Assembly: GCF_049999945.1 (NCBI RefSeq)
Contig: NZ_JBLYUB010000018.1
Coordinates: 1 to 64,000 of the forward strand
DNA from: Planosporangium spinosum
GTDB lineage: Bacteria; Actinomycetota; Actinomycetes; Mycobacteriales; Micromonosporaceae
Direction: 5' to 3'
Length of the DNA: 64,000 nt
The translations under genes and the position numbers were made by a program. Positions 48,088 through 59,002 of the stretch are shown one piece after another. Numbering within the stretch: the stretch's first letter is position 1; each line of letters begins with the position of its first letter. Below the pieces are notes generated by a model, which searched no databases, was not told where the DNA came from, and saw only the letters and a program-made list of their open reading frames with translations.

Positions 48088-49719
48088 TCACGGGCGCAAC
48101 AGCGCATCCGCGCCGCCGGGGCTGGGGGTGAACCGGTCGTCGCCCCCAGCGGGCTCGCCCGTACCGGAACGGCGGCCGTTGTCCCCGTGGCTCGGCGAGT
48201 CGGAGCCACGCCCCCGCGCGGGGCCACCCGAGTTCGCCGTCCTGGCCAGACCTTCCAGTACGTGCTTGCCGATAACGTTGTCAGCGGGCAGGTCGATGGG
48301 GTACTCCCCGTCGAAACACGCCCGGCACAGCCGGGTCTTCGGCTGCTCGGTGGCCGCGATCAGGCCGGGCAGCGACACGTAACCCAGCGAGTCGGCACCG
48401 ATCGAGCGCCGGATCCCGTCGGTGTCGAGGCCGTTGGCGAGCAGCTCCGCCCGGGTAGCGAAATCGATGCCGTAGAAGCACGGCCACTTCACCGGCGGCG
48501 ACGAGATCCGTACGTGCACCTCGACCGCGCCGGCCTCGCGCAGCATCCGCACGATCGCCCGCTGGGTGTTGCCCCGCACGATCGAGTCGTCGACCACCAC
48601 GATCCGCTTGCCGCGCACCACGTCGCGGAGCGGGTTGAGCTTGAGCCGGATGCCGAGCTGGCGGATCGTCTGCGAGGGCTGGATGAAGGTGCGCCCCACG
48701 TAGGCGTTCTTGACCAGGCCCATCCCGTACGGGATGCCGGACTCCTCGGCGTAGCCGATCGCGGCCGGGGTGCCCGACTCGGGCACCGGGATGACCAGGT
48801 CGGCCTCGGTCGGGTGCTCCCGGGCCAGGGCCCGCCCGATCGCCACCCGGGCGGCGTACACGTTCCGGCCGCTGATCGTGGTGTCCGGCCGGGCCAGGTA
48901 GACGTATTCGAACAGGCAGCCCTTCGGCTCGGGCGCGGCGAACCGGCTGGAGCGCAGCCCGTGCTCGTCGATCGCGAGCAGCTCCCCCGGTTCGATTTCA
49001 CGGACCACGCTGGCACCGACCATGTCGAGCGCGGCGGTCTCGCTCGCGACGACCCAGCCCCGCTCCAGGCGGCCCAGCACGAGCGGCCGCACGCCCTGCG
49101 GGTCGCGGGCCGCGTACAGGGTGTCCTCGTCCATGAAGACGAAGCTGAAGGCGCCGCGCAGGGTCGGCAGCACCTCGAGCGCGGCGGCCTCGACCGACAG
49201 GTCGGGACGCGCCGCGAGTAGCGCCGTGACCAGGGCGGTGTCGGAGGTCGTGGAGTCGTCGCCGACCCCCAACTCGGCCACCTGTCGGGCCAGCTCGGCG
49301 GTGTTGACCAGGTTGCCGTTGTGCGCGAGCGCGATCGTGGTGGCCGCCCGGCCGTCCTCCGATCCACCGCGCGGGGCGGTCGCCCGCAGCGTCGGCTGGG
49401 CGTTCTCCCAGGTGGAGGCGCCGGTCGTGGAGTAACGGGCGTGCCCGATGGCGATGTGGCCGCGCAGGCTGGCCAGCGTCGGCTCGTCGAAGACCTGGGC
49501 CACCAGGCCGAGGTCCTTGTAGACCACGACGCCGGTGCCGTCGGAGACGGCGATGCCCGCCGCCTCCTGGCCTCGGTGCTGCAACGCGTACAGCCCGAAA
49601 TAGGTCAGCTTCGCTACTTCTTCACCGGGGGCCCAGACACCGAAGACGCCGCATGCGTCCTGTGGTCCGGGCTGCTGCGGGTCGAGGTCGTGGCTGAGCC
49701 GACCGTCGCCTCGGGGCAC
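48088..49719 (-). CDS. purF: Amidophosphoribosyltransferase
   Basis: This is a 543-residue enzyme catalysing the first committed step of purine synthesis, PRPP + glutamine to phosphoribosylamine. The catalytic Cys of the glutaminase domain is in DACGVFGVW (about residue 23), after a propeptide that is normally removed. The PRPP-binding motif is RIVVVDDSIVRGNT (about 376-389). The C-terminal 45 residues are Gly/Ser/Arg-rich and not conserved. The GTG at 49719 has AGGAG 5 bp upstream. It is upstream of purM and downstream of the sterol-carrier-like gene. Confidence 0.96.
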   Translation of the reverse strand: MPRGDGRLSHDLDPQQPGPQDACGVFGVWAPGEEVAKLTYFGLYALQHRGQEAAGIAVSDGTGVVVYKDLGLVAQVFDEPTLASLRGHIAIGHARYSTTGASTWENAQPTLRATAPRGGSEDGRAATTIALAHNGNLVNTAELARQVAELGVGDDSTTSDTALVTALLAARPDLSVEAAALEVLPTLRGAFSFVFMDEDTLYAARDPQGVRPLVLGRLERGWVVASETAALDMVGASVVREIEPGELLAIDEHGLRSSRFAAPEPKGCLFEYVYLARPDTTISGRNVYAARVAIGRALAREHPTEADLVIPVPESGTPAAIGYAEESGIPYGMGLVKNAYVGRTFIQPSQTIRQLGIRLKLNPLRDVVRGKRIVVVDDSIVRGNTQRAIVRMLREAGAVEVHVRISSPPVKWPCFYGIDFATRAELLANGLDTDGIRRSIGADSLGYVSLPGLIAATEQPKTRLCRACFDGEYPIDLPADNVIGKHVLEGLARTANSGGPARGRGSDSPSHGDNGRRSGTGEPAGGDDRFTPSPGGADALLRP

Positions 49720-49874
49720 TGCCGCTCCTGAAAATCGCCTTGGCCATCGGGCGCGTTGACGCCGCGCTCACGGTGGTCGTCGTCGCGGCACCCAGTGTAC
49801 GCGAGTCCTCTTCTGCAACCCACGGCCACAGATCGAGTGCCCGACGTAGCAGTCTGCCCGACGTGGTGTGATCG

Positions 49875-50228
49875 CTACAAGGGCAGATACGGCGACAAAT
49901 CGGCGCGAATCCCACTGGCGCTCACCCGGCCCGAGGCGACCGCCTCGGCCCAGCTAGTACGACCGGTCGCCATCTCCAGCCAAGTGGCCGGGTCCATCTC
50001 CACCACGTTGGGAGGAGTGCCACGGGTGTGGCGAGGACCACCCACACACTGAATCGCACCGTATGGAGGAACCCGGACCTCCACCGAACGGCCGGGCACC
50101 TTGGCCGCGAGCGCGGAAAGCGTTGTCCGCACGGCCTCACGCAGCGCCGAGCGGTCCGGAGTGCGCCCATTTACCAGCGCCTCAACGACGGCCGCGACAG
50201 TCTGGTTATACCGTGGCTCATCGGACAC
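49875..50228 (-). CDS. Sterol-carrier-family protein
   Basis: This is a 117-residue protein of the bacterial 'sterol carrier family' type: VEVRVPPYGAIQCVGGPRHTRGTPPNVVEMDPATWLEMATGR. The DPATWLELATG-like segment is the family signature. The GTG at 50228 was chosen because the conserved start SDEPRYNQTVAAVVEAL follows. It stands upstream of purF in many actinomycetes. Lipid binding is assumed from the fold; the function is unknown. Confidence 0.85.
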   Translation of the reverse strand: MSDEPRYNQTVAAVVEALVNGRTPDRSALREAVRTTLSALAAKVPGRSVEVRVPPYGAIQCVGGPRHTRGTPPNVVEMDPATWLEMATGRTSWAEAVASGRVSASGIRADLSPYLPL

Positions 50229-50414
50229 GTCGGGACGATACGACCACGCGTACGAAGATGGCAACACAAGCCTGCCTTTCGCGCAGGCGTCTGGACAAGG
50301 CATAGTTTGCTGCGGTGCAGCACGCTACGGAAACGCCGCTCGATCTGGCGCGGTCACGAGCGACGGGGAAGGGCTCGAATGACGTTCGGCCGGAGATGGA
50401 GCCGGAGGGCTGAC

Positions 50415-52319
50415 GTGACAGTACGCCGAAAAGCACTGGTAGGTGCCGGTGTGGCGGCCTCGCTGACCCTGGGAACGCTGGCCGTCGCGGCCCCCGCGTA
50501 CGCCGCCAGCGACATCTCGGTGCAGGTCACCGGGCAACCCGGCGAGATGGGCCCCGGGGACACGAAGAAGCTGACCGTCAAGGTCAACTACACGCCCGAC
50601 CTCATCGGGGGAGCGTCGCCGGTCAAGGTCTCGTTGTCGGGGCTGACCAACTTCACGGCCAGCGACCCGGCGGGGTGCAACGGCGGCAGCGGCTCGTCGT
50701 GCACCATCAACTTCGCCAAGGGCGAGACGTCCAGGACCGTCAGCTGGAGCATCAAGGCCACCGGCACCGTCGACCCCGGCCAGTCCAAGAGCGACGACGG
50801 CACGGTCACCGCGACCGACACCCCCCAGTCCGGCGCGCCCGCCAGCGACTCGGCCACCTTCAAGGCGACCGTGAAGGCCGGGCAGGCGCCGACCGTCGGC
50901 TCGGTCAGCGGCACCGTCAAGGACAGCGCGACCGGCAAGCCGGTCAAGGGTGCCCTGGTGCTGCTCGTCGACAGCGGCCAGTGCGCGCAGAACAAGCCCC
51001 GGTGCGAGACCGGCACCGACAGCAACGGCAACTTCCGGTTCCCGACGGCCGGTAAGACCATCACGCCGGGGACCATCACCGTCGGCGCGGCCAAGGACGG
51101 GTACGAAGTCTTCTCCAAGCAGGTCGACGCCCAGGCCGGACAGAACATCACCGTGCCGCTCGCGCTCAAGCCGACCGGCGTGGCCAGCAGCTCGGCGTCG
51201 CCGGAGGCGCTGCCCAGCGTCGACGGCGAGGTGCCGAGCGCCGACCCGGTGACCCCGGGCGCGGCCACCGCCGCGGCCCAGCAGCCGGCCTCCAGCTCGT
51301 CCGGCCTCAGCATGTTTTCATGGATCATCCTCATCCTGGCGGTGCTGCTCGTCCTGGCCGGCGTCGGCGTGTTCGTCATGATGTTCCTCAACCGGAAGAA
51401 GCGCGACGCCGAGGACGAGGCCGGCAACGCCCCGAACGGCCCGCAGGCCCCCGTGTCGGGCGCTCCGGGCGTGTACGGCAGCGGCGGCGCGGACCCGACG
51501 ATGGTCGGCCACCCCGGCATGGCCACGCCGGGCGCCGCGGACGCGACCGCGATCCTCCGGCCGACCCGGCCCGAGGACGAGTTCCCGGACCCGTACGCCG
51601 CCCCGTACCCGACCAACCAGCCCGGCTACCCGCCGGCCGGCGGCGGCTACGGTGCGGGCGGCTACGGCGGCGCACCGACCCAGCCCGGCTACCCCGGCGG
51701 CCAGCCCGGCGGGTACGACCAGGGCGCCCCGCAGGGCTACGGCGGCGCGCCGACCGCGGTGTACGGCTCCGGTGGCGAGTACGGCAACCAGTACGGCGCA
51801 CCGGCCGGCTACGGCGGCGAGCACCAGGGCTACGGCGGCGCTCCCGGCGGGTACGGCGGAGAGCAGGGCTACGGCGGCGAGCACCAGGGCTACGGCGGCG
51901 GCGAGCACCAGGGCTACGGCGGCGCACCGGCCGGCTACGGCGGCGAGCACCAGGGCTACGGCGGCGCTCCCGGCGGCTACGGCGGCGACCAGGGCTACCC
52001 GCCGCCCCCCGGCGGCCAGGCCCAGCGTTACGACGAGGCCACCCGCGCCTGGGACGGCGACGCCGAGGGCTACCCGGCCACCGGGGGCCACCCGGCACAG
52101 GGCGGCTACCCGGCCGGCTACGACCAGCAGCAGCCCGGCGGCTACGGCCCGCAGGGCGGTTACGGCGCCGCCGGGTACCCGCCCGCGCAGGACCCGTACT
52201 ACCAGGAGGAGCAGCCGCCGGCACCGCCGCAGGGCCAGGCCCCGGCCCAGGGCCGGCGCCCCGCCCCGCCGCCCGGTCACGGTGACGACCGCCAGCGACT
52301 GGACTGGCTCGACAACTAG
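50415..52319 (+). CDS. Exported membrane protein with Gly/Tyr-rich cytoplasmic tail
   Basis: This is a 634-residue protein. A signal peptide (KALVGAGVAASLTLGTLAVA) is followed by an extracellular beta domain (about 40-155), a carboxypeptidase-regulatory-like domain (about 160-260; SGTVKDSATGKPVKGALVLL), a Ser/Ala/Pro linker, a transmembrane helix (about 305-325; WIILILAVLLVLAGVGVFVM), and a long Gly/Tyr/Pro/Gln-rich tail with repeats such as GYGGEHQGYGGAPGGYGG (DNA 51640-52010). The GTG at 50415 with GGAGGG is preferred; the ATG at 50379 is also well placed. The tail is probably disordered. Function is unknown. Confidence 0.8.
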   Translation: MTVRRKALVGAGVAASLTLGTLAVAAPAYAASDISVQVTGQPGEMGPGDTKKLTVKVNYTPDLIGGASPVKVSLSGLTNFTASDPAGCNGGSGSSCTINFAKGETSRTVSWSIKATGTVDPGQSKSDDGTVTATDTPQSGAPASDSATFKATVKAGQAPTVGSVSGTVKDSATGKPVKGALVLLVDSGQCAQNKPRCETGTDSNGNFRFPTAGKTITPGTITVGAAKDGYEVFSKQVDAQAGQNITVPLALKPTGVASSSASPEALPSVDGEVPSADPVTPGAATAAAQQPASSSSGLSMFSWIILILAVLLVLAGVGVFVMMFLNRKKRDAEDEAGNAPNGPQAPVSGAPGVYGSGGADPTMVGHPGMATPGAADATAILRPTRPEDEFPDPYAAPYPTNQPGYPPAGGGYGAGGYGGAPTQPGYPGGQPGGYDQGAPQGYGGAPTAVYGSGGEYGNQYGAPAGYGGEHQGYGGAPGGYGGEQGYGGEHQGYGGGEHQGYGGAPAGYGGEHQGYGGAPGGYGGDQGYPPPPGGQAQRYDEATRAWDGDAEGYPATGGHPAQGGYPAGYDQQQPGGYGPQGGYGAAGYPPAQDPYYQEEQPPAPPQGQAPAQGRRPAPPPGHGDDRQRLDWLDN

Positions 52320-52339
52320 ACAGGCAGGGAAGCGCACGA

Positions 52340-52384
52340 AAGAAGCCGGCGCGGTCCGATCTGATCGGACCGCGCCGGCTTCTT
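52340..52384. terminator. Bidirectional terminator between convergent genes
   Basis: A long, perfect stem with arms starting AAGAAGCCGGCGCGGTCC and a one-base centre lies between the membrane-protein gene and purL. A/T runs on both sides fit termination in both directions. Confidence 0.88.
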
Positions 52385-52445
52385 CGCTGAGCGGGTTCTC
52401 CTTCTTCGCTGACCGGATTACCGCCGGGCGCCGGGGCGTCGAGCG

Positions 52446-55075
<2,630 letters not shown>

Positions 55076-55079
<4 letters not shown>

Positions 55080-55756
55080 GCGTGCGCTCCGAGGTGTGCG
55101 AGCACGGAGGTGAAGAAGCCCAGTCCGTCGACGGACGGGCCGGTCAGCGCCTCGACGGCGTGCTCGGGGTGCGGCATGATGCCGACTACGTTGCCGGCCT
55201 CATTACGGACCGCCGCGATGTCCCGCTGCGAGCCGTTGGGGTTGCCCCGCACGTAGCGGGCGACGATCCGGCCCTCACCCTCAAGTGAGTCAAGGGTACG
55301 CGCGTCGGCGACGTAGCAGCCCTCGCCGTTCTTGACCGGGATCAGGATCTCCTGCCCGGCCTCGAAACCGGTGGTCCAGGCGGTGCCGGTCGACTCGACC
55401 CGCAGCCACTGGTCCCGGTTGCGGAAGTGCAGGTGCTGGTTGCGGGTGAGCGCCCCGGGCAGCAGGTGCGCCTCGCACAGGATCTGGAAGCCGTTGCAGA
55501 TGCCGAGCACCGGCAGGCCGTCACCGGCCGCCTTGACGACCGAGTCCATGACGGCGGAGAACCGGGCGATCGCGCCGCAGCGCAGGTAGTCGCCGTAGGA
55601 GAACCCGCCGGGCAGGATCACCGCGTCGACGCCCTGCAGGTCGGAGTCGGCGTGCCAGAGCGCGACGGGCTCGGCTCCGGCGACGCGCACCGCCCGCTGG
55701 GCGTCACGGTCGTCGAGGGAGCCGGGGAACGTGACGACACCGATCCGAGCGGTCAC
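55076..55756 (-). CDS. purQ: Phosphoribosylformylglycinamidine synthase subunit I (glutaminase)
   Basis: This is a 226-residue class I glutamine amidotransferase that feeds ammonia to PurL. The catalytic Cys is in VLGICNGFQILCE (about residue 87), and His/Glu are in GIMPHPEHAVE (about residues 197 and 199). The GTG at 55756 overlaps the purS stop by 4 bp, and its own stop overlaps purL, so purS-purQ-purL are translationally coupled. Confidence 0.96.
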
Positions 55757-56007
55757 TGATCCGCCTCTTCAAGCTCTTCGACGCGGAGCGTGAAATCCTC
55801 GATCACCGGGTTGGCGAGCAACCGGTCGGCGATCTGACGGGCGCGGTCGAGGTCGGCCTCGCCGTCGAACTCGATCTCGATGTGTTTGCCGATGCGGACC
55901 GACCGCACATCCCCGATGCCGAGTTGCGGCAACGCACCGGCGACCGCCTGCCCCTGCGGGTCGAGGATTTCGGGTTTGAGCATGACGTCCACCACGACGC
56001 GGGCCAC
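55753..56007 (-). CDS. purS: Phosphoribosylformylglycinamidine synthase subunit PurS
   Basis: This 84-residue small subunit holds the PurL-PurQ complex together: VVVDVMLKPEILDPQGQAVAGALPQLG and IEIEFDGEADLDRARQIADRLLANPVIEDF. The GTG at 56007 has GGAGTGCTCC-type sequence upstream. It is the first gene of the purSQL operon, whose promoter should lie in 56008-56200. Confidence 0.95.
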   Translation of the reverse strand: MARVVVDVMLKPEILDPQGQAVAGALPQLGIGDVRSVRIGKHIEIEFDGEADLDRARQIADRLLANPVIEDFTLRVEELEEADQ

Positions 56008-56379
56008 GGAGCACTCCTGACTGTTCGGCGCTGGCGCCCTAGCCTACCGGCTATCCGTCGCAACCCGGTCACTGCCCGCGCGCTGATCAACACTCGCCGG
56101 ACACGGTGAGCACGGGGCCGATGACGGTCGGGTCGCCGCCCCGAACACGATACGCGCGCCTGGCCCGATCTGCCGGACATCGCCCGCAATCCCTTGGCCA
56201 AAGCTAATTAGTATCGACCCTTACCGATACCCTCAACCTATCGGCATTGGTACTTATAGATATTCCGCGCACCTGGCTGAACGGTTACCGTCCCCCGTCG
56301 AACGGCGGAGGAACCGCCGCTCAGTACGTGGCCCGTCGGGCCGGAAGATCCCGGCCCAGGCCCCCCGGAAGGAGCCCAG
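56008..56379. promoter_or_regulatory. Divergent promoter region between purS and a trypsin-like gene
   Basis: The middle part (56195-56270) is AT-richer, with a TATCG-N8-CGATA repeat (56212-56229) and a possible -10 TATAGA at 56255-56260 for the protease gene. AAGGAGCCC stands just before the protease ATG. No gene or known riboswitch was seen. Confidence 0.5.
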
Positions 56380-57057
56380 ATGCGCACCCGACTCGCGCTG
56401 GCGGCGATCGGCACCGCGACCGTCGCCACTCTCGCCACCGTCCCCGCCACCGCGCACGCGGCCGACCCGTCGCCGTCCATCATCGGCGGCGGTACCGTCT
56501 CCTCCGCCCCCTGGGCGGCCCAGGTCTACGCCAGCGGCAGCTTCACCTGCTCCGGCACGATCATCGCGTCCCAGTGGGTGCTCACCGCGCGCCACTGCCT
56601 GTCGTCGAGCATGTCGGTGCGGGTGGGTAGCGTGACCCGCGGCTCGGGTACGGCCGCCTCGGTGACCGCCACCTACGCGCAGAACGACCTCGCGCTGCTC
56701 CGGCTCGGCACCTCGATCAGCACCTCGTACTCGCCGCTGGCCAGCAGCGACCCGCCGGTCGGCTCGACCAACAACATCTACGGCTGGGGCATGACCTGTT
56801 ACAGCGGCTGCTCACCGGCCACCCAGCTCAAGACCGCGACGGTACAGGTGACCGGCTTCACCACCGACGCGTACGGCGGCCGGGCGATCCGCAGTACCCG
56901 GATCAACGGCAACGCGTGGAAGGGCGACTCCGGCGGCCCTGAGTTCTACAACGGCCTCCAGGTCGGCGTCGCCTCGACGGCCGACGGCCAGAGCATCCAG
57001 AACTACGGCAGCGTCGCCACCAACCGCAGCTGGATCCGCTCGGTCAGCGGCGTCTGA
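56380..57057 (+). CDS. Secreted trypsin-like serine protease (S1)
   Basis: This is a 225-residue exported protease with signal peptide (LALAAIGTATVATLATVPATAHA), a short propeptide, mature start IIGGGTVSS, and triad His in VLTARHCLSS (about residue 71), Asp in AQNDLALLRL (about 106) and Ser in WKGDSGGPEF (about 188). The disulfide pairs expected for streptogrisin/trypsin-like enzymes are visible (TARHC, CSGTI, MTCYSGCSP). The ATG at 56380 has AAGGAG upstream. It probably degrades extracellular protein. Confidence 0.92.
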   Translation: MRTRLALAAIGTATVATLATVPATAHAADPSPSIIGGGTVSSAPWAAQVYASGSFTCSGTIIASQWVLTARHCLSSSMSVRVGSVTRGSGTAASVTATYAQNDLALLRLGTSISTSYSPLASSDPPVGSTNNIYGWGMTCYSGCSPATQLKTATVQVTGFTTDAYGGRAIRSTRINGNAWKGDSGGPEFYNGLQVGVASTADGQSIQNYGSVATNRSWIRSVSGV

Positions 57058-57064
57058 ACCCTCG

Positions 57065-57118
57065 GTGGATCTTGGACACTTGTGCCGGCCATAGGCGGCA
57101 CAAGTGTCCAAGATCCAC
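57065..57118. terminator. Perfect 23-bp stem hairpin (WGATCTTGG family, copy 3)
   Basis: Arms 57065-57087 and 57096-57118 are fully complementary with an 8-base loop. It lies between the convergent protease and purB genes. Its outer arm GTGGATCTTGGACAC shares GATCTTGG with the elements at 24836-24913 and 35991-36036. Confidence 0.85.
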
Positions 57119-57121
57119 GAA

Positions 57122-58555
57122 TCAGAGGATCGGCGCGGGCGCGTACCCGGCCGCCTCCGGGTGCCGGGCCACCACCGCAGCGACCCGGTCGGCGACGGCC
57201 TTCACCTGCGCCGTGGCCGCCCCGGTGAACGCGGCCGGGTCGGCGACCAGCGAGTCGATCTCGGACCGGGACAGGCGCAGCCGCGAGTCGGCGGCCAGCC
57301 GGTCGTACAGGTCGTTCTCGGCCTGGCCCTTCTCCCGCATCGCGAGCGCGACGGCAACCGCGTGCTCCTTGATCGCCTCGTGGGCGGTCTCCCGGCCGAC
57401 ACCCTTGCGGACCGCCGCCACCAGCACCTTCGTGGTGGCCAGGAACGGCAGGTACCGGTCCAACTCGCGGCCGACGACCGCAGGGTACGCGCCGAACTCG
57501 TCGAGTACGGTCAGCAGCGTCTGGAACAGCCCGTCGGCGGCGAAGAAGGCGTCCGGCAGGGCCACCCGGCGGACCACCGAACAGGAGACGTCACCCTCGT
57601 TCCACTGGTCGCCGGCCAGCTCACCAACCATGTGCAGGTAGCCCCGGACCACCACGGCGAGGCCGTTGATCCGCTCCGACGAGCGGGTGTTCATCTTGTG
57701 CGGCATGGCGCTGGAGCCGACCTGACCGGGCTTGAAGCCCTCGGTCACCAGTTCCTGGCCCACCATCAGCCGGATCGTCGTGGCCAGGCTCGACGGCGCG
57801 GCGACCGCCTGCGCCAGCGCCGAGAGCACGTCGAAGTCCAGCGAGCGGGGGTACACCTGGCCGACGCTGTGCATGACCCGCTGGAAACCGAGGTGCGCGG
57901 CCACCCGTCGCTCCAGTTCCTCGAGCTTGCCGGCGTCACCGTCGAACAGATCGAGCTGGTCGGCTGCGGTGCCGACCGGGCCCTTGATGCCGCGCAGCGG
58001 GTACCGGGCGATCAGCTCGTCCACCCGCTCGTACGCGATCAGCAGCTCCTCGGCGGCGCTGGCGAAGCGCTTGCCCAGCGTGGTGGCCTGCGCCGGTACG
58101 TTGTGCGACCGGCCGGCCATGACGAGGTCTTCGTGTTCGAGGGCCAGCCGGGCGAGGCGGCCGAGGGCGGCGACCATGCGGTCCCGTACCAGTTCGAGCG
58201 ACGCCCGGATCTGCATCTGCTCGACGTTCTCGGTCAGGTCGCGCGAGGTCATGCCCTTGTGGATGTGCTCGTGCCCGGCGAGGGCCGAGAACTCCTCGAT
58301 CCGGGCCTTGACGTCGTGCCGGGTGACCCGCTCCCGATCGGCGATCGAGGCGAGGTCGACCCGGTCGAGGACCCGCTCGTACGCGGCGACGACCTCGTCG
58401 GGGACGGCCACCCCGAGATCGGACTGGGCCTTCAGGACGGCCAGCCAGAGGCGGCGCTCCGCGCGTACCTTCTCCTCGGGCGACCAGAGGGTGACCAGCT
58501 CGGCAGAGGCGTAGCGGGCGGCGAGGACGTCGGGTACCAGGGGTTTCTGCGTCAC
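57122..58555 (-). CDS. purB: Adenylosuccinate lyase
   Basis: This is a 477-residue enzyme acting twice in purine synthesis: SAICAR to AICAR plus fumarate, and adenylosuccinate to AMP plus fumarate. Features: HKGMTSRDLTENVEQMQ (about residues 100-116), MAGRSHNVPAQATTLGKRFA (about 141-160), and the fumarase-superfamily signature GSSAMPHKMNTRSSERI (about 287-303). The GTG at 58555 begins a gene at the far end of the purine group, about 1.1 kb from purS with the protease gene between them. Confidence 0.96.
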   Translation of the reverse strand: MTQKPLVPDVLAARYASAELVTLWSPEEKVRAERRLWLAVLKAQSDLGVAVPDEVVAAYERVLDRVDLASIADRERVTRHDVKARIEEFSALAGHEHIHKGMTSRDLTENVEQMQIRASLELVRDRMVAALGRLARLALEHEDLVMAGRSHNVPAQATTLGKRFASAAEELLIAYERVDELIARYPLRGIKGPVGTAADQLDLFDGDAGKLEELERRVAAHLGFQRVMHSVGQVYPRSLDFDVLSALAQAVAAPSSLATTIRLMVGQELVTEGFKPGQVGSSAMPHKMNTRSSERINGLAVVVRGYLHMVGELAGDQWNEGDVSCSVVRRVALPDAFFAADGLFQTLLTVLDEFGAYPAVVGRELDRYLPFLATTKVLVAAVRKGVGRETAHEAIKEHAVAVALAMREKGQAENDLYDRLAADSRLRLSRSEIDSLVADPAAFTGAATAQVKAVADRVAAVVARHPEAAGYAPAPIL

Positions 58556-58585
58556 CCGGCCAGTATCCCAGCCGGCGATCCGGCC

Positions 58586-58843
58586 CTACTCGTAGTGGTA
58601 CCGGCACTGGGCTATCCGGATCTCGTCGTCGACGACCTTGTAGACGAGCCGATGCTCATCGTTGATCCGGCGCAACCAGTACCTCTGGAAGCCATGCTTG
58701 AGCGGTTCCGGTTTACCGATACCTTCGTTGCCGTTGCGGGCGATGTCGGCGATGAGGGTGTTGATCCGCTTGAGCAGCTTACGGTCCTGCGTCTGCGACC
58801 AGAGGTAGTCCTCCCACGCGCGCGACGCGAAGACCACCTTCAC
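58586..58843 (-). CDS. yoeB: YoeB/Txe-family mRNA interferase toxin
   Basis: This is an 85-residue ribosome-dependent RNase of the YoeB family. Expected residues are present: Glu in GKPEPLKHGFQRYW (about residue 46), Arg in RRINDEHRLVYKV (about 64), and the C-terminal CRYHYE with the catalytic His (about 83). The GTG at 58843 overlaps the stop of the antitoxin reading frame by 4 bp, the usual coupling. However, the antitoxin is present only as its last 31 codons. The toxin frame itself is intact. Confidence 0.9.
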   Translation of the reverse strand: MKVVFASRAWEDYLWSQTQDRKLLKRINTLIADIARNGNEGIGKPEPLKHGFQRYWLRRINDEHRLVYKVVDDEIRIAQCRYHYE

Positions 58844-58935
58844 TCAGTCAGCTCCCGCACCGTCCCGCCACCGTTCTCCAGGTCGTCTATCGAGGCGAGC
58901 AGGCGACGCGCGTTCGCCGGGCTGCGGAGCAGAAC
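58840..58935 (-). pseudogene. YefM/Phd-family antitoxin remnant (C-terminal 31 codons)
   Basis: The frame directly upstream of the toxin reads VLLRSPANARRLLASIDD and ends TVRELTE, matching the C-terminal toxin-binding tail of YefM antitoxins. The N-terminal DNA-binding part is missing: before residue V the frame runs into the palindromic terminator at 58935-58964 and then unrelated sequence next to the thiolase gene. Any start codon for the short remnant would be non-standard. The antitoxin is therefore probably lost or supplied in trans. Confidence 0.75.
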
Positions 58936-58964
58936 CGGCCAGGGGTGGATCCACCCCTGGCCGG
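58935..58964 (-). terminator. Perfect 30-bp palindrome downstream of the thiolase gene
   Basis: CCGGCCAGGGGTGGA pairs completely with the following 15 bases. It lies 38 bp after the thiolase stop codon and marks the point where antitoxin homology ends. Confidence 0.8.
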
Positions 58965-59002
58965 TGCGGCTCGGTTGCGGCTGGCGCCCGACCGGAAACC
59001 AG

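Noticed and set aside
56008..56379. Purine riboswitch upstream of purS
   Set aside because: The region lacks the conserved three-way junction core of purine or PRPP/guanidine riboswitches as far as can be judged by eye, and purSQL control in actinomycetes does not require one.
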